A stretch of 64,000 nt of DNA from the NCBI GenBank assembly GCA_001599975.1, contig BCIO01000001.1, forward strand, positions 310,001-374,000. Reading direction: 5' to 3'. This DNA is from Cystobasidiopsis lactophilus (lineage: Eukaryota; Basidiomycota; Agaricostilbomycetes; Agaricostilbales; Chionosphaeraceae). The first letter of the stretch is position 1. Each line of letters opens with the position of its first letter. Shown here one piece after another: positions 53,276-63,298 of this stretch. Position numbers and translations under genes: made by a program. The notes beneath the pieces were generated by a model. That model searched no databases, was not told the origin of the DNA, and worked only from the letters and a program-made list of their open reading frames with translations.

Positions 53276-54755
53276 TTATGCCTCGAAAGTGAGCGAGATG
53301 CCGACAGAGTGGGCCGGGGTGGGCTTCTCGGAGATGGTGGTCTGGCCCAAGCGGGCGGTGTCGACGGCGGCGCCGAGCGCGAGCTTCACGCCGGGCCTGA
53401 GGGCCTGTAGACGAACGCCAGTTGCACTCAGTCGATGTTCCAACTAAAGGATAGACACGCCAACGCACCTGGGTGTAGCCGAAGGAGGCAATGCCAGCCG
53501 AGTTGATCTTGGCCTTGACGAACGAGCTGACATCGAGGTAGCTCTTGACGCCGAGCTGTTGGTTCCTAGGCTCTCAGCGCGGCCTCCAGAGCTCTCTGAG
53601 GAACGGGAACGTACCTCGAGGGCAACCTGGGAGGTAGGGGCCTTGGAGTTGTAGATGGCCTGCGTGAAAACGGATCAATGCGAGAAACTTTTCCTCGAGA
53701 AAGCGCGACGACGCACCTTGGCACCGGCCTCAACGTCAGAGTTGACCTTGTGGTAGTAGGACGCGCTGAAGGTGGAGAACTTCTGGAGGCCGTGCAGGGT
53801 GACGCTGTTCGGCTCGAGACGTGAGCTCAAAGGAGGCAGGGGCAAATTGAAAGCAGGTCACGAACGTGAAGTCGGGCCCAGCGAAGCCAAGGGCGGCGTT
53901 GTAGCCCTTAACCAAGCCGTCGCGGATGTCGTAGGTGGCCTCGCCACCCAAGAAGAAGCCGTCGCGGCCGACGACCACATCCGGGGTGAAGGTGGGGCCC
54001 TTGAAGATGTTGACGTTGCCGCGGGCGTGCAGGCCGGGCTGCTTGTAGTGCGCGCCGACGATGGCTAAGTGAGGGGCGGTCGTGTCAGCTTTGATTCCAG
54101 GAAGGATGGGAACCGGGAAAAAAGACTTGCCGGTCTTCGCCGCCGTGTCGGGCTCCAAAACAGCGTTGACATCAAACTTGAGGCCTGAACTGGCTTTTTA
54201 ATGGCGCCCGGCCCGCACCAGAGACGCCACGCACCCTTAGCGATCTGGTTCTCGAGCTCGAGCAAGGTCTTGAGCTGGTTCTTGGTGGTCCACGTTTGGG
54301 TGTAGGTCAAGCCGTTCTTGGGGTCCTGCGCGCTCATTCGCGCTCAGCCCTGGCTTCCCGTGCATTGTGGGCAGGTCTACGCACAGCATACTTGGCCTCG
54401 AGGTCGCCGGCGATGGCCTCAGTCTTGGAGTCGCGCGTTCCGGCGACTTTGAAGAGGACCTGCGCTCATGTTTTGAGCGGCCGGCAACTGTTTGCGCGGC
54501 TCGAGCGAGCGACGCACATTGTTGGCGGTCCTGGTCTTGACCTCGAGCGACTGGCCGGCGTTGGTAGGGTAGTCCTTGCCGAGCTGTAACGTCGTCTGAG
54601 AATGGCGTGCTCCTCCGGTCGCCCAGGGGCAAAGCAACTCACCAAGTCGGAGCTGAGCTTGCCCAGGTCTTTCCTGCGGGTGGCTGTGAGCTACCACACT
54701 ACCAACAACTATGGCCACAAGCGACGAACCAGGAAGGGGGAACGGGAGTCGACAT
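53276..54755 (-). CDS. POR1: Mitochondrial outer-membrane porin (VDAC)
   Basis: Exon 1 (start 54755) is MSTPVPPS and splices to WKDLGKLSSDL, LGKDYPTNAGQSLEVKTRTA, VLFKVAGTRDSKTEAIAGDL, DPKNGLTYTQTWTTKNQLKT, LLELENQIAKG, LKFDVNAVLEPDTAAKTGK, IVGAHYKQPGLHARGNVNIF, GPTFTPDVVVGRDGFFLGGE, LGVKSYLDVSSFVKAKINSA, GIASFGYTQ, ALRPGVKLALGAAVDTARLG and ends HSVGISLTFEA. WKDLGK.xxDLLxKDY is the N-terminal helix of fungal VDAC, and the following strands build the 19-stranded barrel. The last strand with the hydrophobic GISLTFEA end carries the beta-signal for SAM-complex insertion. The channel passes metabolites across the outer mitochondrial membrane. At least ten exons; introns 45-80 nt. Confidence 0.95.
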
Positions 54756-56488
54756 TATTGATTTCTGAGTGCGCGGAGGAAGCGGTGGTCTAGAGGCAAG
54801 ATGCGAGTTTCCCTCCCCGACGACGGCTCATGTTCCTGGCTTCTGCTTTTGGTTTTATATTTGTACTGCTGTATAGCGCCCTGCGTTTGCCCTTCTAGCC
54901 CCAGCTGTCTGGAATTTGGCCTTGTTTCCGGCTCTCCCGCTGTGTTCCGAAGGACCACGTCACTCTTGCCAATGGCTGTTATTTTTTGAACGCTGGACAC
55001 GCGCTGGCTGGCTTCTCCACCTGGCTCCTTGTTCTCTGGTACCTGCTGGGAGTCGTCCAAGGCAGAAGCAAAGTGCGGAGAAGCCCAGGCAACATTGGAG
55101 ACGGTTTGCCACCCGCTACTTTCTGGGCGCCTAGACCATCGACCTCGTTCACTTGCCCGATTGGTAGCCCGTGGAGCTCTGGGGACAGTGCTGCTTGCGC
55201 CCGCTCTACGGCGAATTGAGCAGTCGAATCTTTTCGAGGAACAAACGAGCACCCCGGCTTCTGCAGTCTTACAGCTCTCTGTCACCTCTTGCACCCTATT
55301 TGCTTGGTTATGGAAGCCACAAACTGGAGGAACTGTGGGTTGCATGGGTCTACTTCGCTCCTGATGTCGGGTCCGGCAGCTTGCGAAGTTGCGCGGTAGC
55401 GATCAACTAGCTCTGAAAGCGCCTGCTTTCCGTTGTGGTATAACGAAGGACAAGTAGGCGTATAATGACTAGCTCTACGGAGCACCTAGCCCAGTGCAAG
55501 ACGTAAGACGTTCGAACCGACTTAGCTTTTCTGCCACCTCGTTTGGCTCGACCTCCGACGTTCTGCCCAGTTGCCACTTTCCAAGCTCGCGGGACTCGCC
55601 TCAATTGCCAACGTTAGGATCACTGTTCTCCAAGGGGGCCTTGTTCATGCTCCGTGCCAAAGCAGTTCGACCGTAGTAGTCTGTACCCGCTCGCTATCCA
55701 TTTACTATCCATTTGTGCTTCTAATAATGCTTAGCCTTATTACTCGCATCTTCCTCTTGCAATGATGTGCATGTTTGACGCGTCCAGGTCGAGCGCGCTT
55801 TCGGAACACAATTTAACTTCCCCCAAAACCTCGCTAAAATGCGCGGAACCGAGCGCTGCCTAGGTGCGTCTGGCCCAAACACCTCTCTTTCTTGTTCGTG
55901 AGCAACCCGTGAATGATTCCTGGACGTCGACCACGTAATAGTCGAGCCAGAAACTGATCGCCACTGGTCGTTGACGCCCGCTCGCCCTCCCGCTTGAGAG
56001 GTCAGCTGCACAGAGTCTCAAAAACGCAAAAACATGTGCAGAGAGTGGAGGCGATGATCCCCGTCAGAGCATTTGATCTGGCTTTGATCTGCCCTTGGTC
56101 TACAAACAGCGTTTGCTCCACTACCTGGGAAAGGGCAACCGTCGCAAGAATGGGTTGAAGAGAGCCGGATCCGACGCAGAGGAAATGCAGGCAACTGCGT
56201 CGATCTGGCTCGATGGCTGCTCCAATTTGGGTGCGGAGCGTTTCCGTCTCTTGCACATCCTTCGCCGTCAAAGCTTGCTCTTCATCGACACACAGGAAGA
56301 TGCAGCAGCAACGGATCTTTTAAGTTGACGCGACTCATCGGTCGAAAGCCGGGACCACTTTTTCAAACGGTCGCGGCCTGGAGCCCTCGACCCACTGCTT
56401 TGCCCTTTCTCCCTTCTCTGCCAGCTGCCACACAACAGACACCCACCGTTTTCGCTGTGTCGACCCTGCAGCAAGGCCCAACCGAGCG
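54756..56488. other. 1.7-kb region without a supported gene
   Basis: Lies between the divergently placed starts of porin (minus) and the zinc-finger gene (plus). Several overlapping frames on both strands reach 100-200 residues (for example minus 54755-55345) but have no domain, no signal peptide, and conflict with each other. A minus-strand frame at 56002-56271 (VQETETLRTQIGAAIEPDRR) has a helical look but no known match. I see only promoter-type sequence. A small unannotated gene or noncoding RNA cannot be excluded. Confidence 0.35.
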
Positions 56489-57953
56489 ATGGACCAGCTG
56501 CCGGAGTTTGCCCTGAATTCGGTTTATCAGTCGGTACGTAACGTGGCCAACCCCGCCCTTTTACGAGATAGGCGGGCGGGAATAACTCAATTTGTGTATC
56601 GATGCTCACAGCGCGAAGACTTGAGGAGGGCTGCCGTGCGCAAGGCCAACGAGGACAAGACGAAGCTGCGGGTGCTCATCTCCCAGCCCAGGAGGACCGA
56701 CCGGGGTGAGGCTCCACTGCTGCTCCGCTCCGGGAAGGCTGTGACGATGTGAACTGACTCGATGTCCCAGCCCGCGTCTACCTGGGCTGCATTGCGAATG
56801 GCATCAAGGCCGGCAACTCCCAGTGCTCATATCGATGCCACGCTACAGAGGCCAACGGCATTTGGTGCGTTCAAACCGTTTTTTTCATTAACCCCGAAAT
56901 ACGGCCTTCCCCCTTACATGTTGCTTCTCGGGCTCAACAGGCAAGTTACCAAGGCCTGCTTTGATCACTCGCATCCAGCCGCCGACTCGACCGGTCTCTG
57001 GGCATCTGACCCGAAGATGACCATCGGCCCCGGCGACGAGTTCGCCAGCCGCGAGGACTTCGTTGCCGCCGTCCACGAGCGCGCTCAGCAGGACAACGTC
57101 AACCTCAAGATCTTTGTCGACTTGGGCAAGCTCTCGCGCCGAGCCCGCTTCGCCATGTGCTGCGCGCACAACTCTCGCACCAACGCCCCCAAGAACAAGC
57201 GCTGCTCATATTCGTTTGTCGCCATTGAATACGAAGGCGTGGGCTGGTGCGTTTCTGCTCCCGGTTTTGCCCTGGGTGCTTCAGCTAAAGGAGTCGACTA
57301 GGCGTGTGACCCAGTGCAATTTTGCTCATCGCCACACCAGCTCGCCGGATTCCACTGGTTCGGGCAGTCGGTTGACGGAGATGGATGACTTTGAAGAGGA
57401 AGAGGTAGTGGGCAACAGCCAGCCGCAGCCGCCGCTCAACTTTCGCCACCATCCTTACGGTGGCGGGCCGTACAACGGCTTCGCAGGCCAACCGCCGGCC
57501 ATCTCGCCCCCTCACCCGCTCGCGGCGCAACCCTCCTACCCTTTGCCATCTCTCAAACCGATCAGCCCTTTCCCAGCTCCAACGCCTTACTACGACCCGC
57601 ACGCGCCGCCGATGCCCTCCCATTATCCGGCGCCGCCACCTCTCCCTGACGAGATGGCCATGTACAACCACCAAGCACAATATACCCAACATCCAAGAGA
57701 AGACCAATACTCGTCTGTACCACCGCAATCTTTCCCAACGACGCTCGATTATGTCCCACCGGCCCAAAGCCACCTGCCGCACACTTTTCCGCCCTTCTCC
57801 ACCTACCTGCCGGATGGCAGCTTCCATCACCCACAACAAGATCTACAGGGCGACTTCCGAGCGAGCCTGTACGGGTATGCCATGGATCATTCGAGTCAGC
57901 GCGCAGACCAGCAGCGCATCAAATTGCCCTCGCTCCGCGAACTCCTCAATTGA
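56489..57953 (+). CDS. Protein with two tandem FAR1/GCM-like zinc fingers, probable transcription factor
   Basis: Five exons (56489-56533, 56612-56705, 56771-56864, 56941-57246, 57302-57953; 1191 nt) code for 396 residues. Finger 1: REDLRRAAVRKANEDKTKLR, ARVYLGCIANG, NSQCSYRCHATEANGIW, QVTKACFDHSHP. Finger 2: REDFVAAVHERAQQDNVNLK, ARFAMCCAHN, NKRCSYSFVAIEYEGVGW, RVTQCNFAHRH. Each has C-x(n)-C ... H-x-H plus the buried WxVT strand of the WRKY-GCM1/FAR1 fold. Both fingers end in the same short Ser/Asp/Thr run ((S/D)STG), a sign of duplication. The C-terminal 200 residues are Pro/Tyr/His-rich and end RIKLPSLRELLN, a short hydrophobic motif common at the end of fungal transcription factors. Likely nuclear. 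No transposase domain is present, so it may be a domesticated or independent relative of the MULE-linked fingers. Confidence 0.75.
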
Positions 57954-58657
57954 CGGAGTGAATGGCTTCTCTGCTCTCAATCCCTTGTACAGGAAGTGAT
58001 GCTTTTCTCCACCTCGTTTGAAAATCTGCTCTTCGACGCTCTTCGCTTCTCTTGTATAAAATCCCTTCGTGTTACACGCTGCATTAAATAACGATGGCAT
58101 CTCCCTTGTATTCCAAAGGCTCAGCTCTGCTTGCTTACATAGATTTTGAGGAAGATTGCTCGTGTCAATGTCAAATGCGAGACAAGACATCTGCGGCCAC
58201 ACAACCAGGGCGCCTCTCGCCGCTAAGCAATAGCCAGGTGGAGACAAGATTCCAGCTTTCAATGCAGCATAAAACGAAGAGCACGGTGGGACACTTCCGG
58301 GTGGCTCGATGGGATTAACGGTGACGGAGCAGAGATTGGTGCATCGCAAATTCGGTCTGGAAGGTCTTGTGGGCGTTCACGAAGTGCTCGTCGTGATCGT
58401 CGCTCCACTGCTTTCTGACCGCTATGGCGGCGGCAGCGGACATGATGACGGCCAAAAGGCTGGGCCCGATGCGCAGGAGCGGCGCATTGCTGTCGAAGCC
58501 GTACATCGTAGAGGCAGCAGCGTAGACCGACACGTCAAAGATGGAAGCCGAGACGCTGAGGGAGGCGCAGAGTGCGGGCATGTAGATGGTGACATTCTGC
58601 TGATTGTCGCTCAGCTCCTCGTTGCCCTTCACATGGAAGAAGTAGATGAGGACGCCT
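57954..58657. other. Region downstream of the zinc-finger gene, containing the stranded 3' part of tetraspan copy 1
   Basis: 58315-58657 on the minus strand still carries the last two membrane segments of the tetraspan gene (APLLRIGPSLLAVIMSAAAA and the end AVRKQWSDDHDEHFVNAHKT), but after the 94-bp duplication they are out of frame with the upstream exons. 57954-58314 is the converging 3' flank of both genes. Confidence 0.7.
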
Positions 58658-58758
58658 TCAGTAGAGTGCGGGCATGTAGATGGTGACATTCTGCTGATTG
58701 TCGCTCAACTCCTCGTCCCCCTTCACATGGAAGAAGTAGATGAGGACGCCTTCAGTGA
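58571..58758. repeat. 94-bp internal tandem duplication in tetraspan copy 1
   Basis: Two adjacent copies, 58571-58664 and 58665-58758, both starting AGTGCGGGCATGTAG and ending near GACGCCTTCAGT. They differ at only a few bases. The length is not a multiple of three. The related gene at 61511-62757 has this unit once. The copies lie in the second exon of the minus-strand gene and shift its frame. Confidence 0.92.
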
Positions 58759-60681
58759 TCCCGGTGGCGACGGCGCCTGCATTGTTGTGTTAGCAAGGTG
58801 GTATCAGATGGATCAAAATCACAAATACAATTCACAGACAATCGTGATGGAAAAGATGGCGTGCCAGGCGTGCAGCAGCGCCTTGACCCCGATGTCGCTC
58901 TGCACGTTCGCGAGGTCGGTGAATGTGAAGCAGCCACCCGCCTTGGACGAACGGAAACCTCGTGGCAGCAGGGAGTCCGGGACGGAGGAGTTGCCGCCGT
59001 GCCAGTCGCCGAGTTGGGCAAGGGGCGTGCTGCGGGCCCCATTCGTGAATGAGACGATGCTCTCCACCGTGAAAATGATGCACGCCAAGCCCAACCCAAA
59101 CAAGGCCACCATGCGAGTTCCTGATCCTGGCTTCCTGAACGACTTCTGCAAGTGGTGAGCGCCGCCGTGGTGGTCTGCGAGTCCACTGTGGTTCTCGCCA
59201 GCGCTGTGGTGGCCCTCAAACGACCCAAACAAGCTGTGATGGTTCATGCTGTAGTCGTGATGCTGCCTCGAAGAGATACTGGTATTTCCCACCGACGGGT
59301 CTTGGGGAAGAGAGCCTAGGTGGACCGAATCTTGAAGAGATTGCTTCTCCAGCCGACTTCTGGCAATCGCCTTTCGTGCCTTTTTTGCCTCCTTTCTGTC
59401 CCTTCGAGCCTTCTTCACGTCGACCCTACTAAGGTCTGCTGCGGTCGAGCCTCCCTGAAGTCTTGACATCTGGGCCGAAGGTGAAAGCGTGGGTCGGGAG
59501 GGTTTGGGTGTCATTCCCACTGTGATGGCAGGTTCTGATATCTGTACTGGCTTTTTGAGTGCTGGAATGGAGATAGAGGCAGCCGCGGGAACATTGCTGC
59601 CGCCCGCTGGTGGAGCGGATCCACTTGGCTGTTGGGCCTTGGCAGGTGGTGCAGTCAGGTGCCCGAACAGACCGCCAACAGTATTCTGAATGGATTGCAG
59701 GTAGGTCTGTGGCGCCGCTGCTGCAGGAACACGACGCTTTTCGCTGGTGGGGTGCCCAATTGAGGTTTTGGGGGGATGCGCTACCACGGCCACATGCGGA
59801 GTGGATGTCACGACTGGGCGTTGGGCGAGAGTAGGCTGTGAAGCCTTTTGAGGCTTGGAGATTTGAGCTTCAGGAGCGGATCGCGCTTGTACAGGATTCG
59901 CTTGAGGCGGCAGGGGTTTCGGTGGCGTTGACTTCAGAGCGGCCATTTCTCCAACGGCCGGCTTCACCGGAGGTAGCGGGAGCGTGGAGGTATCTCGTTG
60001 TACCGATGGGGCTGCAGCGGGAACATGAAGCGGCTTGGAGGAAGGCTGGCGTGGGACAGGCCCCGATTGTGGTTTTGGTAGTGCCTCGGTCGATCCTATT
60101 GATTTTGGAGCCGCTGTAGGCGCTTTTGAGTGTGGAAGCGGGAGAGCAGCAGGCGTTGGAGCAGATGGTGCCGCCTTCGATGGGACAGCGGTGGCCGGAA
60201 CGTTGTGACTCGTCTGCTTAGCGGCAAGCTGAGGGACCACTGGAGGTTTAATGATTGGTACCTGTGCGGGAAGACGAGTTGATTTCGTGGGATTCGCTGG
60301 GGCAGGTGGTTGAGTCGCTTCTGTCGGCTTGGACTGAATACTGACGACTGGGGTTTTCGTTACGGGGACGAGCTCCTTCGTCAGATTGGTCTGGGCTATT
60401 GGCTGTCCAGCGCCCGTGGATCCGCCATTGTTCGGCATTCTTGGTGCAGCTGCAGGCTGTGAAGGCGTAATCGTAGGCGCCAAGGTCGTATTCCCTTGGG
60501 CTTGAGCTTGGTCGGCAGCACCCCAAAGCCACGCTGTCGCCGCTTGCGCTCCTGCCGTCGCTGTCTGGGCTCCCCATCCTAGCCAAGTCTGGGCTGGGGC
60601 TTGCGCCGGCGCAACATTAGATTGTTGCCCATCTCGCTTGGGATCGTGCGGCTCGGTAAAACCCCAAATACCCCAGGCCAT
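58658..60681 (-). CDS. Tetraspan membrane protein, copy 1, truncated by a frameshift
   Basis: Predicted from MAWGIWGFTEPHDPKRDGQQ (60681) through one intron (58777-58835) to a stop at 58658; 1965 nt, 654 residues. The first 430 residues are low-complexity Pro/Ala/Thr/Lys. A His-rich linker HDYSMNHHSLFGSFEGHHSA leads to the membrane part: TRMVALFGLGLACIIFTVES (helix 1), ALLHAWHAIFSITIVCAVAT and GITEGVLIYFFHV (helix 2), then DEELSDNQQNVTIYMPALY and stop. The sister gene continues with two more helices. The stop results from the 94-bp duplication. It may be a recent pseudogene, a shorter functional form, or an assembly artefact. The start could also lie at 60810 (MVATISALLSRREE). Family not recognised. 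Coding DNA 58770-59250 and even the intron are almost identical to copy 2. Confidence 0.6.
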
Positions 60682-61510
60682 GTCGAGGTCTAATACTCTT
60701 AATTCGTCGTCTTTAAGCAGGAGCTGTGGCAAGGAGGGCTTGAAAAGGCCTTGAACGCATTCGAGGCTTTCTTCTCTCCGGGAAAGAAGAGCGCTTATGG
60801 TCGCAACCAAGACAGCAGCAGAGCAACAAGCATTTTAAAGGTGTCACAGTGGGATATGGCGCCTTCATAAACGATTGGTCAACTTGTTGACGCTGGGAAC
60901 TTCGGATTGTGGCCCTAATAAAACCGAGCAGGGCAACATTACCAGTTACCAGCGCAGCGCGAGCCTCCCAATTCTCGATAAGCGTATTTATACAGTTAAC
61001 CTCAACGAAACCTCAACAAAGACTTGGCCTATCGGTCTTCAAAGGCAGGCGCAGTGAGAATATTGACCGCAGGGCGGCGAATGAGTCGTGAAAAGGAACT
61101 TGAGAATCAGAAGATGGCCACGAGAGATGTAAGGCCTGCGATAATCGGCAGTACTCTGTAGAGCAGAACAAGGTATGCGATGAGGCAAATGGACGTGGGA
61201 AAAGCAAAGACCTTTCGATTCGCCACTTCTGCCGCGGACTTCGAGCTGAGGTTGAAGCAGTGGTGGCAAGCAAAAACTTCACAAACGTGTTCCGTGGGAC
61301 CAACCGAATTCAAATGCAGCAGCAGGCGGGGAAAAGAGCCCAAAAGGGAGGTAGCCGATCGTGATTTCAGTGATACACATAAAGGGAAGACCTTAGAACG
61401 CCACCCTGCCACACTGCACCCCAACCTCCAAGCATCAGATAGGCTATTGATAGCGACGAAATGAAGTGCTAGGATCGTGAGGACGGGGGTCGAGAGAACG
61501 GCCGGGCTGG
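60682..61510. other. Region between the two tetraspan copies
   Basis: About 830 bp, holding the upstream flank of copy 1 and the 3' flank of copy 2. A minus-strand frame at 61107-61424 ends in a 30-residue hydrophobic run (LIAYLVLLYRVLPIIAGLTS) but has no recognisable start context or splice partner. No gene supported. Confidence 0.4.
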
Positions 61511-62757
61511 TTAATTGTAGCTGCGCAAGAGGGACTGGTTCATCGCAAATTCGGTCTGGAAGGTCTTGTGCGCGTTCACAAAGTGCTCATCGCGATCGTC
61601 GCTCCACTGCTTTCTGACTGCTATGGCGGCGGCAGCGGACATGATGACGGCCAAAAGGCTGGGTCCGATGCGCAGGAGCGGCGCGTTGCTGTCGAAGCCG
61701 TACATCGTAGAAGCAGCAGCGTAGACCGACACGTCAAAGATGGACGCCGAGACGCTGAGGGAGGCGCAGAGGGCGGGCATGTAGATGGTGACATTCTGCT
61801 GGTTGTCGCTCAGCTCCTCGTTGCCCTTCACATGGAAGAAGTAGATGAGGACGCCTTCAGTGATCCCGGTGGCGACGGCGCCTGCATTGTTGTGTTAGCA
61901 AGGTGGTATCAGATGGATCAAAATCACAAATACAATTCACAGACAATCGTGATGGAAAAGATGGCGTGCCAGGCGTGCAGCAGCGCCTTGACCCCGATGT
62001 CGCTCTGCACGTTCGCGAGGTCGGTGAATGTGAAGCAGCCACCCGCCTTGGATGAACAGAAACCTCGTGGCAGCAGGGAGTCTGGGCCGGAGGAACCGCC
62101 GTGCCAGTCGCCGAGTTGGGCAAGGGGCGTGCTGCGGGCCCCATTCGTGAATGAGACGATGCTCTCCACCGTGAAAATGATGCACGCCAAGCCCAACCCA
62201 AACATGGCCACCATGCGAGTTCCTGACCCTGGCTTCCTGAACGACTTCTGCAAGTGATGAGCGCCGCCGTGGTGGTCTGCGAGTCCGCTGTGCTTCTCGC
62301 CAGCGCTGTGGTGGCTCCCGAACGACCCAAACAAGCTGTGATGGTTCATGCTGTGGTCTTCATGAGGGGTTAAAGAATTGGCTGCTCCTTGGCCGAAGGG
62401 TGAGTGAGCCGAGGATGCCTTTGCCGAAGCCCCGACTTGTGGATGATGTTGGGTCTTGGCATCGTTCCCTTCGTGCTTCTGCGTCGCTGTAGCTGCCAGA
62501 CTCTGGTCCTTACTGGACTGGCCATTGGCAGGTGGGCCTGTTGCCGTTCCAGATCCCTTTGGGGGAAGCGGCAACGAGCTAGGAGCTGCCATATGAGCTG
62601 TAGAAGCGGGTGCGACCGTAGCAGGAGCTGGAGTCTTTGACGAGTTCATCGTGCCTCCCGGGGCTGGCGCCGCCGCCGGGCGGCTCCCTGGGAGAAAGCT
62701 TTGAAGGTAAGGGACCCAGCCTTGGTTCCCGCCAGTAGATGGGTTGGTCGAGGCCAT
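61511..62757 (-). CDS. Tetraspan membrane protein, copy 2, intact
   Basis: Two exons (62757-61941 and 61881-61511; 1188 nt, 395 residues) with a 59-nt intron (donor GTGAATT, acceptor AATGCAG). The N-terminus MASTNPSTGGNQGWVPYLQS differs from copy 1 and is followed by an Ala/Pro/Ser-rich stretch of about 120 residues. The shared part starts DHSMNHHSLFGSFGSHHSAG and has four hydrophobic helices: TRMVAMFGLGLACIIFTVES, ALLHAWHAIFSITIVCAVAT, VTIYMPALCASLSVSASIFD and LRIGPSLLAVIMSAAAAIAV. The loop after helix 1 has two cysteines (in LLPRGFCSSKAGGCF). The tail ends ESQSLL-like residues near 61511. Shape resembles MARVEL or claudin-type four-helix proteins but no signature motif was identified. It probably lies in the plasma membrane or an internal membrane; function unknown. 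Confidence 0.7.
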
Positions 62758-63298
62758 TTTTGCTCAACTGAGCTCTGAATCGAGAGGAAGAAGCCCTTCA
62801 AGGCCTTGGCCGAACCAAGAATGGGGACGAAGCGGACAGTGGACGACCATTCACAAAGGGACTTCTTCCAGCCTCTCAAAATGTGGGAGAAACCATTCTA
62901 TATATATGAGAGGAAAGCAATGCCAGCGGAGCACAAAGTGAGGATCGGTGGCCAAGAGGAAAAAGCAAGCAAGCCGTGGGCACGCGCTGGTGGCGATCGC
63001 CGCTGCGCGCTGTGGTATGCCAGGTGGTGAGGCTGTTCGGATGCAATGCATGCAATGGGCTGGGACACGACTGGGCATATGCGATTTGAATCTATTTCAT
63101 TCGCGAGACGGACGGGGATTTCCGAAACGAAGTGTCCATGCCCATGATGCAGTCAAGGGTCCCATGATGAAGATGAATCTAGAGAGGCTTAGGCTCGGCA
63201 AGCGACGAGCCAGCCGAGTTGTCTGCGAGCTCGAGCTGAGCCTCTGCCGGGTCATGTTTGGGCAGAAGCAAGCCGGGGTGAAGGACTGCCGACAGACA
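62758..63298. other. Region between tetraspan copy 2 and the RTA1-like gene
   Basis: 540 bp containing the promoter of tetraspan copy 2 (a TATATATA run at 62898-62905) and the 3' flank of the RTA1-like gene. Frames here carry no domain. Confidence 0.5.

Noticed and set aside
53822-54158. Minus-strand frame through the middle porin exons and introns as an independent gene
   Set aside because: It reads through introns of the porin gene; only the exon parts match VDAC.
54755-55345. Minus-strand 196-residue frame upstream of porin
   Set aside because: No domain, polar and Arg/Ser-rich, conflicts with plus-strand frames; probably promoter sequence.
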